Source: an uncultured Ruminococcus sp.
GTDB lineage: Bacteria > Bacillota > Clostridia > Oscillospirales > Ruminococcaceae
Assembly (NCBI GenBank): GCA_947177345.1
Contig: CAMWUB010000078.1
Span: 1 to 6,732 of the forward strand
Length of the DNA stretch: 6,732 nt
Direction of reading: 5' to 3'
This document shows positions 1 through 5,687 of the stretch, one piece after another; the stretch's first letter is position 1, and the number at the start of each line of letters is the position of its first letter. A program made the translations under genes and the position numbers. The notes beneath the pieces are model-generated. The model worked only from the letters and a program-made list of their open reading frames with translations. It did not search any database and was not told the DNA's origin.

Positions 1-4
1 GTTG

Positions 5-10
5 TATAAT
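5..10 (+). promoter_or_regulatory. Candidate -10 box of a promoter for rsmH
   Basis: A perfect TATAAT hexamer lies 66 nt upstream of the rsmH ATG. Its -35 partner would fall off the left edge of the window, so only half of the promoter can be judged. Transcription would begin near position 17, at the foot of the inverted repeat at 16-37. If mraZ lies just upstream, as in many Firmicutes, this could be an internal promoter; the window does not show it. Confidence 0.35.
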
Positions 11-15
11 TAAAG

Positions 16-37
16 TAGTGAAAATATTTTTTCACTA
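16..37 (+). promoter_or_regulatory. Perfect 9-bp inverted repeat in the rsmH leader
   Basis: TAGTGAAAA (16-24) and TTTTCACTA (29-37) are exact reverse complements separated by the 4-nt loop TATT; G15 and U38 could add a wobble pair. No U-run follows on either strand, so it is not a typical intrinsic terminator. It sits where a transcript from the -10 box at 5-10 would start. It could therefore be a 5'-end stem-loop that stabilises the mRNA, or a palindromic operator over the start site. Which of these applies cannot be decided from the sequence. Confidence 0.45.
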
Positions 38-75
38 TGATTAACTATTAAAAAAAAATCCGGAGGATTATATTT

Positions 76-1020
76 ATGAAATTCAGTCATGTACCCGTCA
101 TGCTCGGAAAGTGTATAGACGGTCTTGCAATAAATCCGGATGGCATCTATGTTGACGGAACAGCTGGCGGAGCTGGTCACTCTTCTGAAATTGCCCGACA
201 TCTCGGCGAAAACGGAAGGCTTATATCTATTGACCGTGACCCTGATGCTGTCGCCGTCGCTACTGAAAGACTTTCGGTTTATCCTATGGCTGAGGTTATA
301 CAGGATAATTATTCAAATATACGTGGAGTTCTTGACAGTCTGGGCATAGAACTTGTTGACGGAATACTTCTTGATTTAGGCGTATCCTCGTATCAGCTCG
401 ATGAGGGTAGCCGTGGTTTTTCCTATCATGTTGACGCTCCGCTTGATATGCGTATGGAAAAATCAGGTATAAGTGCTTCAGATATTGTCAATACGTATAC
501 ACAACAGGAACTTGCAAAAATAATCTTTGAATACGGTGAAGAAAAATTTTCACGCCGTATAGCTGAAAATATCGTGCGGACAAGAGTAGAAACTCCGATT
601 AAAACTACTCTGCAACTTGCCGATATAATAAAAAACAGTGTTCCGCAGAAAGCAAGGCGTGATAAAAACCCATGCAAGAAAACTTTTCAGGCTATAAGAA
701 TCGCTGTAAACGGTGAGCTGGAACATCTTTCCAAAGGTCTCGACGAGGCTTTTTATAGTCTGAAATCCGGCGGAAGACTTGCCGTTATAACTTTCCATTC
801 ACTTGAGGACAGGCTTGTAAAACAACGTTTTGCCGGTTGGTGCAGAGGTTGTATATGTCCGCCTGATTTTCCTCAATGTGTATGCGATCATGAACCTGAG
901 GGAAAACTCATAACCCGCAAGCCTCTCGAAGCCGATGAGGCGGAACTTGAATCAAATAACCGGAGCAGAAGTGCAAAACTGCGTATAATCGAAAGGAGTG
1001 CAGAAAATGACAGAAAGTAA
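76..1020 (+). CDS. rsmH: 16S rRNA (cytosine(1402)-N(4))-methyltransferase RsmH (MraW)
   Basis: S-adenosylmethionine-dependent methyltransferase that modifies N4 of C1402 in 16S rRNA, fine-tuning the ribosomal P site; it acts in the cytoplasm. The protein has 314 residues, normal for the family. Visible signatures are the N-terminal HVPVML, the SAM-binding loop YVDGTAGGAGHS (25-36), D53 in the ISIDRDP strand, LLDLGVSS (98-105), NPCKKTFQAIRIAVNGEL (198-215), ITFHSLEDR (238-246) and the C-terminal NNRSRSAKLR. A cysteine cluster, CRGCICPP then CVC (256-270), precedes the C-terminus; a similar stretch is common in clostridial RsmH. The ATG has a GGAGG ribosome site (62-66) nine bases upstream, behind a run of nine A's. 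The end overlaps the next gene by 14 nt, which suggests translational coupling. Identification is secure. Confidence 0.97.
   Translation: MKFSHVPVMLGKCIDGLAINPDGIYVDGTAGGAGHSSEIARHLGENGRLISIDRDPDAVAVATERLSVYPMAEVIQDNYSNIRGVLDSLGIELVDGILLDLGVSSYQLDEGSRGFSYHVDAPLDMRMEKSGISASDIVNTYTQQELAKIIFEYGEEKFSRRIAENIVRTRVETPIKTTLQLADIIKNSVPQKARRDKNPCKKTFQAIRIAVNGELEHLSKGLDEAFYSLKSGGRLAVITFHSLEDRLVKQRFAGWCRGCICPPDFPQCVCDHEPEGKLITRKPLEADEAELESNNRSRSAKLRIIERSAENDRK
991..998 (+). promoter_or_regulatory. Ribosome binding site that fixes the ftsL start
   Basis: GAAAGGAG ends 8 nt before the ATG at 1007. A GTG at 998-1000 is in the same frame but shares its G with this SD sequence and has no SD of its own, so ATG 1007 is the better start. 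The site lies inside the 3' end of rsmH. Confidence 0.75.
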
Positions 1021-1579
1021 TACTGCTTATTCCTATCCGGAATATGACGAATATAATTACGACGATTATAATTATGACGAATATAATTATAAATACTCCT
1101 CAGATGACAGGGAAAATCAGATAACAGAAATTCATAATGAACCTGAAGTTAAAGTGGCTGAAAATTCCGTAAACGATATAGAAGAAATAAGCAGTCCGGC
1201 TATAAATGCATCTAAAAGCGGTTCTGTAATAAGTATAATTCTTATATCTATTATAGCTACTTCATTACTTGGTTCAGTAATATACACTTTCGACAGGCGT
1301 AATACCGTATATAATACAGTAACATCTTTGAATAAACAGTTAAGTCTTGCAGAAGCCGAAAACGTAAGACTTCAATCTGAACTTGAAAGTAAAATGTCCG
1401 CAAAAAATGTTGAAGATTACGCCGAAAATGTACTTGGTATGAAAAAAATGGATTCTTCACAGATAAAGTACATAAAGATAAGAACAGATGATGTGGTAAA
1501 TATTCCGGAGCAGGAAAAGGGTATTATTACTAAGATAAAAGGCTTTTTAGATGCCTGTGTGGAATATTTCAGAGGGTAG
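1007..1579 (+). CDS. ftsL: FtsL/DivIC-like septum formation protein with a Tyr/Asp-rich cytoplasmic tail
   Basis: Probable bitopic division protein; FtsL normally pairs with DivIC/FtsB to recruit and activate the septal synthase. The 190 residues divide into an acidic N-terminal tail (1-72), one transmembrane segment (about 73-95), a heptad-like coiled-coil region (about 99-130) and a C-terminal block, NVEDYAENVLGMKKMDSSQ followed by IKYIKI (134-158). That block matches the 'LGM...(Q)YI' ending typical of FtsL/DivIC. A short amphipathic tail (172-190) follows. At 190 residues it is longer than B. subtilis FtsL (about 117), mainly because of the N-terminal tail, which carries three tandem D(E/D)YNY units (14-28). 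Start at ATG 1007, 8 nt after GAAAGGAG, overlapping rsmH by 14 nt. The assignment rests on architecture and its place between rsmH and the PBP gene; FtsL sequences are poorly conserved, so a DivIC-like role is the alternative. Confidence 0.8.
   Translation: MTESNTAYSYPEYDEYNYDDYNYDEYNYKYSSDDRENQITEIHNEPEVKVAENSVNDIEEISSPAINASKSGSVISIILISIIATSLLGSVIYTFDRRNTVYNTVTSLNKQLSLAEAENVRLQSELESKMSAKNVEDYAENVLGMKKMDSSQIKYIKIRTDDVVNIPEQEKGIITKIKGFLDACVEYFRG
1046..1090 (+). repeat. Three tandem 15-bp repeats inside ftsL
   Basis: Three adjacent copies start at 1046, 1061 and 1076. The first and third differ only in the last base (C/T); the second also has GAT for GAA. In frame they encode DEYNY, DDYNY, DEYNY (residues 14-28), and the flanking YSYPEY and KY extend the tyrosine-rich stretch. 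All differences are synonymous or a Glu/Asp exchange, which is what slippage-prone coding repeats under protein-level constraint would show. Confidence 0.9.
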
Positions 1580-1597
1580 ACCAAATATACTATATAA

Positions 1598-1606
1598 AAA
1601 GGACTG
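1598..1606 (+). repeat. 9-bp direct repeat AAAGGACTG, copy 1 (orphan SD-like site)
   Basis: Identical to 1865-1873, which holds the SD of the PBP gene. This copy lies 18 nt after the ftsL stop and has no ATG, GTG or TTG at SD distance, so it looks like a ribosome site without a gene. It may mark the left end of an insertion that duplicated its target, or be chance in SD-like sequence. Confidence 0.5.
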
Positions 1607-1689
1607 CCTGTATATATTCCGGTAGCAGATATATATATACCGGAACTTTAGTGTAGAACATCGGAGATACAGCGAGTGGTCGGAATATT

Positions 1690-1800
1690 ATGGATAATCT
1701 GTTCCGGAACTTATCAGAAACTCCGGAACGGCGTTTCAACGCTTTTAAGGCGATAATCCTTCGTCGTATCGAAAGAAACGGACATCATTATAAAAATTAA
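1690..1800 (+). other. Possible 36-residue small ORF (unrecognised)
   Basis: An ATG at 1690 opens 36 codons ending in TAA at 1798. The predicted peptide is basic and mixed in composition: it starts MDNLFRNLSETPERRF, has an Ala/Ile/Leu-containing centre and ends RRIERNGHHYKN. I do not recognise it. The upstream sequence offers only a poor SD (GAGTGG/CGGAA), and the frame overlaps two inverted repeats that could explain its sequence instead. The terminator-like hairpin follows 11 nt after the stop. A leader peptide, a gene remnant and a chance frame all remain possible; I lean towards not coding. Confidence 0.2.
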
Positions 1801-1810
1801 AAGATGTTCA

Positions 1811-1838
1811 GAGGCGGGGTTTTATTTTACCCTGCCTT
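1811..1838 (+). terminator. Terminator-like GC-rich hairpin before the PBP gene
   Basis: AGGCGGGGT (1812-1820) pairs with ACCCTGCCT (1829-1837), with one G-U pair and an 8-nt loop; G15-type wobble closure is possible between G1811 and U1838. The downstream stretch 1837-1850 is T-rich but broken by A, C and G, so termination would be partial at best. It would attenuate rather than block read-through from ftsL. Its 3' arm overlaps the -35 box of the promoter candidate at 1826-1854. Confidence 0.4.
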
Positions 1839-1854
1839 ATTCTGTTTATATAAT
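1826..1854 (+). promoter_or_regulatory. Candidate sigma-A-type promoter for the PBP-murE-mraY segment
   Basis: TTTACC (1826-1831, four of six matches to TTGACA) and a perfect TATAAT (1849-1854) are separated by 17 nt. Predicted initiation near 1861 gives a leader of about 19 nt that still includes the AAGGA ribosome site at 1866-1870. It would let the cell-wall genes be transcribed independently of rsmH-ftsL. Confidence 0.42.
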
Positions 1855-1864
1855 CCCACAGCAG

Positions 1865-1873
1865 AAAGGACTG
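1865..1873 (+). repeat. 9-bp direct repeat AAAGGACTG, copy 2 (contains the PBP gene's SD)
   Basis: Second copy of the repeat at 1598-1606. Its AAAGGA (1865-1870) ends 9 nt before the ATG at 1880 and is the working ribosome site. The two copies bracket 258 nt (1607-1864). Confidence 0.5.
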
Positions 1874-1879
1874 AAAGAT

Positions 1880-4210
1880 ATGGCAGTAAAGCATATTCCC
1901 ATGAAAAAAATGAAATTCCGTATAAGAGTCGTTATGACAGTTATTTTCTTTTTGCTGTTTCTTCTGGTTGCGATAAATTTTTTTAATATTTCAGTAAATC
2001 AGAATGAAAAGTATCAGGCAATGGCAAATGATCAGCATTTCGGCTCTATACTTATATCAGCACACAGAGGGTCAATATATGATTCAAAAGGTGCTACACT
2101 TGCAAAAAGTGCGTCTGTCTATAAGGTATTCCTTGACCCTAAACAATTTAAGAAAGAACTGGAATCACTACAGGAATCAATTGACAAACGCAATGAAAAA
2201 AAACTGAAAGGCGAATACAAAGCGGAATACGATGAAGACGGTAATGAAAAAAATCCGCTTCCTGAATCCGCTGAGGCGTTCCGGAATGAAGCTATAAATA
2301 TTCTTTCCGCAAAACTCGGCATAACTCCGGAAAAGGTCACAAAAGCCATGGAGGCAAATAATCAGTACAGCATATTACAGGATCAGGTTGAAAAACCTAT
2401 AGCCGATGAAGTACTTCAGTTTTTCAGTCAGTACGAACTTATTTCACTTAACGTCGAGGAAGACACAAAAAGATACTACCCACATAATGAACTCGCCGCA
2501 TCAGTTATAGGGTTTACTTCTTCAGGTGGCGAGGGTATGTACGGTGTAGAGGCTTATTATGATGACTATCTTGCAGGCGTTGACGGAAGAACAATATCTG
2601 CAAAAGATTCCAACGGTAACGAACTTCCCTACAGATATTCAAAGACGTATTCCGCAAAAAACGGCGATGATGTATATCTTACAATTGATTCCGATATACA
2701 ATACTGTCTTGAGGAAAATTTAGAAGAACTCGTTTCACAGTTTGAGGTAAAAAACCGTGCGTGTGCGATACTCATGAACGCTAAGACAGGTGCAATTTAT
2801 GGTATGGCTACAAATCCGAGTTTTAACCTCAATGAACCATATGAAGTAGCTGACCCGCTCGCACAACAGAGAATATCCGCACTCACCGGCGACGAGGCAA
2901 CAAGAGCTATTGCAAATGCCCGTGAAGCTCAGTGGAAAAACAAGTGTATAACTGAAATTTATGAACCTGGTTCAGTATTCAAAGTAATAACCAGTTCAGC
3001 GGCTATTGAAGAAAATCTGATAAATCTTGAAAGTGATACATTTTACTGTTCCGGTTCTGTATCTATTCCGGGGGCTGCCCCTATACACTGTCACGACTGG
3101 AATGGTCACGGCACACAGACTTTCCAGCAAGCTCTGACAAATTCATGTAATCCGGCGTTCATGGAAATAGGTGAACGTCTCGGAATAGAAAAATTCTGCT
3201 ATTATTACGAGGCTTTCGGACTTAAAGAGCGTACCGGAATAGACTTACCGGCAGAGGGTATCGGCATAGGATTTGAACCTGAAGATATGTCACAGGTAGA
3301 CTTGCTTGTAAGTGCATTTGGTCAGGGCGATACATTGACCCCTATAGAAATGATTACTTCATACTGTGCCGCTATAAACGGTGGTTATCTGTTAGAACCC
3401 TATGTTGTGGAAAAGGTAATCGACGAGGACGGAAATATAGTTCTTAAAAATGAAAGAACAGTCCGCAGACAAGTAATTTCAGAAGATACTTCAAAGAAAG
3501 TGCGTACAGCACTCGGAAAAGTAGTCAGCGAAAGCAGTAGCGGTAATGTAAAGATAAAAGGCTATGCAATAGGCGGAAAATCCGGTACATCGGAGCGTCT
3601 AAGCCTTGACAGAGATGAGTATGGTGCATCATATGTATGTTTCACGCCGGTAGATGACCCTGAAATAGTTCTGCTTGTTCTCGCTGATATGCCTAATTCC
3701 GATATAGGTTATTACGGAAGTGTCGTGGCAGTTCCGACGGCAAGGCACATTCTTGAAGATGTTCTGCCATATTTAGGCTATTATCCGGAGTACACCGAAG
3801 AGGAAGTAGCAGAACTTGATATAAAAATCCCACTCTTGGAGGGTTCAATAAGTGACGCAAAATCTACACTGGAGGGTCTCGGGGTAAATTGCAAGGTAAT
3901 CGGAAACGGAATTGAAGTTGTTGCACAGTCACCACAGACCGGCTCTTCTGTAGCAAAGGGTGGTTGTGTATATCTCTATACGGAAAAGGGAAATACTGTA
4001 GAATATACAACAGTTCCTGATGTACTTTACGTATCGCCGGAAGTTGCCAACGAATCTATAACATACTGCAGACTCAATTACGTCGCAAAAGGTGCATCTG
4101 TCAAGAACAGTAACGCCGTAGTAAATAGTCAGTCACCACCGGCAGGAACACAAGTTCCGATAGGTACTACCGTGGAACTCGAATTTATAGTAAATGCAAA
4201 TCAGGATTAA
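1880..4210 (+). CDS. ftsI: Class B penicillin-binding protein (FtsI/PBP2B/SpoVD type) with two PASTA domains
   Basis: Membrane-anchored D,D-transpeptidase that cross-links peptidoglycan, by context at the division septum with FtsW and FtsL. It has 776 residues. A basic N-terminus and one transmembrane anchor (about 17-39) precede the dimerisation domain with HRGSIYDSKG (62-71). The penicillin-binding domain carries all three active-site motifs: SVFK with nucleophile S365 and K368, SCN (422-424), and KSGT (567-570), where many relatives have KTGT. Two C-terminal PASTA repeats span about 648-705 and 709-773; B. subtilis PBP2B and pneumococcal PBP2x also have two. A highly charged Lys/Glu/Asp stretch (about 98-131) looks like an insertion in the dimerisation domain. 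ATG 1880 is preferred over later Met codons (residues 8, 11) because AAAGGA sits 9 nt upstream. It is the only PBP gene here, whereas B. subtilis has pbpB and spoVD side by side. The sequence between the catalytic motifs resembles SpoVD, so a sporulation role cannot be excluded. Confidence 0.93.
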   Translation: MAVKHIPMKKMKFRIRVVMTVIFFLLFLLVAINFFNISVNQNEKYQAMANDQHFGSILISAHRGSIYDSKGATLAKSASVYKVFLDPKQFKKELESLQESIDKRNEKKLKGEYKAEYDEDGNEKNPLPESAEAFRNEAINILSAKLGITPEKVTKAMEANNQYSILQDQVEKPIADEVLQFFSQYELISLNVEEDTKRYYPHNELAASVIGFTSSGGEGMYGVEAYYDDYLAGVDGRTISAKDSNGNELPYRYSKTYSAKNGDDVYLTIDSDIQYCLEENLEELVSQFEVKNRACAILMNAKTGAIYGMATNPSFNLNEPYEVADPLAQQRISALTGDEATRAIANAREAQWKNKCITEIYEPGSVFKVITSSAAIEENLINLESDTFYCSGSVSIPGAAPIHCHDWNGHGTQTFQQALTNSCNPAFMEIGERLGIEKFCYYYEAFGLKERTGIDLPAEGIGIGFEPEDMSQVDLLVSAFGQGDTLTPIEMITSYCAAINGGYLLEPYVVEKVIDEDGNIVLKNERTVRRQVISEDTSKKVRTALGKVVSESSSGNVKIKGYAIGGKSGTSERLSLDRDEYGASYVCFTPVDDPEIVLLVLADMPNSDIGYYGSVVAVPTARHILEDVLPYLGYYPEYTEEEVAELDIKIPLLEGSISDAKSTLEGLGVNCKVIGNGIEVVAQSPQTGSSVAKGGCVYLYTEKGNTVEYTTVPDVLYVSPEVANESITYCRLNYVAKGASVKNSNAVVNSQSPPAGTQVPIGTTVELEFIVNANQD

Positions 4211-4211
4211 C

Positions 4212-4218
4212 AAGGAGG
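4212..4218 (+). promoter_or_regulatory. Consensus ribosome binding site of murE
   Basis: AAGGAGG is a full match to the anti-SD complement, beginning 2 nt after the PBP stop codon. Spacing to the ATG is 11 nt, slightly long but workable. No other ATG lies nearer, so it fixes the murE start. Confidence 0.8.
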
Positions 4219-4229
4219 CGGTTTAATTA

Positions 4230-5651
4230 ATGAATTTAAGTCAGTTGATTCAGAATCACGGCATAACAGACCGTGAAATAACATCAATAACGGACGATAC
4301 AAGGAAAGTCATAAAAGGAAGTTTATTTTTCTGTGTGAAAGGTACAAAATTTGACGGTCACACGGTAGCGACGGAAATGCTTCAGAAAGGAGCGGTGGCT
4401 GTCGTCTGTGAACATGACCTCGGCTTAGGTGACAATCAGATTATTACAGAAAATTCACGTAAGTTATACGGTGAAGTCTGTTCCGCATGGTTCGGACACC
4501 CCGAAAAGAAAATCAAGATGATAGGCGTTACCGGTACTAACGGCAAGACCACCACAACAAATATTATAAAACATATCCTTATGAAAAGTGGTCATAAAAC
4601 CGGACTTGTAGGAACTATTCAGAATGAAATAGGCAATGAAATTATTCATACGGATAATACAACGCCTTTTGCCTATGATTTTATGGCACTTCTTGACAAA
4701 ATGGTAAAATCCGGCTGTGAATACGTCGTAATGGAAGTATCATCTTTCGGATTGGTTCAGAACAGGATAGGAACATCACATTTTGACGTTGCATTGTTTA
4801 CAAATCTTACACAAGACCATTTAGATTATCACAAGGATATGGAAGACTATTATCAGGCGAAAAAATTACTTTTCGGTATGTGCGATACGGCTATATGCAA
4901 TATCGACGATTCTTACGGGAGCAGGTTATATGATGAAATTTCCTGTTATAAACTTTCATTCAGCGTGGAAAATGATACCGATTTCAGAGCGAAAAATATT
5001 TCAATAAAGGCAAATGGTTCAGAATTTGATTTCCGTTATAATGGAAATTCATATCACGTCAGAACCAACATGACTGGTATGTTTAATATTTCTAACGTCC
5101 TCGGAGCTGTTGCCATATGTATTCAGGAGGGAATACCAGTAGATGATATTATATCAGCCGTCGGAAGTTACGGCGGTGTGAAAGGACGTTGTGAAATTAT
5201 TCCCACCGGACGAGACTTCACAGTAATATGCGATTACGCCCATACTCCTGACGCATTGGAAAACGTCCTGAAAAGTCTGAAACCTTATGCCGATAACAGA
5301 TTGATTTGTCTTTTCGGGTGCGGTGGTAACAGGGATTCCGCAAAACGTCCGGAAATGGCAAAATCCGCTGAAAAATACGCCGATAAACTTATAATCACCT
5401 CGGATAACCCCCGTGACGAAAAACCGGAAGATATTATAAATGAAATTCTTTCAGGACTTGCCGGTGATATTCCGTATGATGTTGTCACCGACAGGCACGA
5501 AGCTATATATCATGCCTTGAAAACTGCTGATAAAGGTGATATAATAGTTCTTGCCGGAAAAGGTCATGAAGATTATCAGATTCTCGAAAATAACAGGCAC
5601 ATTCACTTTGACGAAAGAGAAGTAGTTGCAGACGGTCTGAAATTACTTTGA
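4230..5651 (+). CDS. murE: UDP-N-acetylmuramoyl-L-alanyl-D-glutamate--2,6-diaminopimelate ligase MurE
   Basis: Cytoplasmic ATP-dependent ligase that adds the third stem-peptide residue to UDP-MurNAc-L-Ala-D-Glu. The 473 residues show the usual three domains: an N-terminal UDP-binding domain with SITDDTRKVIKGSLFFCVKG; a central ATPase with P-loop GTNGKTT (102-108), EVSS (169-172), TNLTQDHLDYH (191-201) and the lysine expected to be carbamylated, K211, in QAKKLLF; and a C-terminal domain with DYAHTPDALE, FGCGGNRD and GKGHE (443-447). DNPR (392-395) is the signature for meso-diaminopimelate rather than L-lysine, so DAP-type peptidoglycan is expected. F173 stands where most relatives have His in the SSHAL/SSHGL motif; the metal-site candidates E169 and H197 are kept. 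An AAGGAGG SD (4212-4218) lies 11 nt before the ATG, and the spacer from the PBP gene is 19 nt, so the two are probably co-transcribed. Confidence 0.97.
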   Translation: MNLSQLIQNHGITDREITSITDDTRKVIKGSLFFCVKGTKFDGHTVATEMLQKGAVAVVCEHDLGLGDNQIITENSRKLYGEVCSAWFGHPEKKIKMIGVTGTNGKTTTTNIIKHILMKSGHKTGLVGTIQNEIGNEIIHTDNTTPFAYDFMALLDKMVKSGCEYVVMEVSSFGLVQNRIGTSHFDVALFTNLTQDHLDYHKDMEDYYQAKKLLFGMCDTAICNIDDSYGSRLYDEISCYKLSFSVENDTDFRAKNISIKANGSEFDFRYNGNSYHVRTNMTGMFNISNVLGAVAICIQEGIPVDDIISAVGSYGGVKGRCEIIPTGRDFTVICDYAHTPDALENVLKSLKPYADNRLICLFGCGGNRDSAKRPEMAKSAEKYADKLIITSDNPRDEKPEDIINEILSGLAGDIPYDVVTDRHEAIYHALKTADKGDIIVLAGKGHEDYQILENNRHIHFDEREVVADGLKLL

Positions 5652-5687
5652 AATCGTCGGAAATAATCAACATTGGAGTGTTATAAA

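Larger units (their letters stand above)
1580..1879 (+). other. 300-nt intergenic region with multiple inverted repeats
   Basis: No recognisable gene or known RNA family. Four structures can be seen. (1) TTCCGGTA 1617-1624 pairs with TACCGGAA 1638-1645 across a 13-nt loop; GTATATAT 1610-1617 could instead pair with ATATATAC 1633-1640. (2) A 10-bp stem, 1699-1708 with 1722-1731, also has a 13-nt loop; GTTCCGGAAC at 1701-1710 is itself a palindrome, and GATAA 1693-1697 / TTATC 1711-1715 offers an alternative fold around it. (3) CGTTTC 1732-1737 pairs with GAAACG 1775-1780, enclosing CGATA 1751-1755 / TATCG 1767-1771. (4) A terminator-like hairpin lies at 1811-1838. CCGGAAC occurs three times (1640, 1704, 1723), so arms could exchange partners. 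I see no T-box AGGGTGG element or other riboswitch core. A 36-codon frame (1690-1800) overlaps structures 2 and 3. Confidence 0.6.

Noticed and set aside
140..349. Frame inside rsmH, and the several minus-strand frames across rsmH, ftsL, the PBP gene and murE
   Set aside because: All lie within well-identified genes, have no ribosome sites or recognisable domains, and are explained as shadows.
998..1006. GTG start for the FtsL-like protein, adding three residues
   Set aside because: This GTG shares its first base with the SD GAAAGGAG and has no SD of its own; ATG 1007 is correctly spaced.
1046..1090. Tandem repeats as a possible CRISPR or operator array
   Set aside because: The copies are contiguous without spacers, are exactly 15 bp in frame and encode a protein repeat.
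1580..1879. T-box or known riboswitch in the long gap
   Set aside because: No T-box AGGGTGG core or other familiar aptamer consensus is visible, and the downstream gene is not a typical target.
1804..1986. 60-codon frame overlapping the start of the PBP gene
   Set aside because: It begins inside the terminator-like hairpin, has no SD and runs out of frame through the PBP signal-anchor coding region.
5652..5687. Missing murF between murE and mraY as an operon rearrangement
   Set aside because: B. subtilis also lacks murF at this position, so the order is ordinary for Firmicutes.
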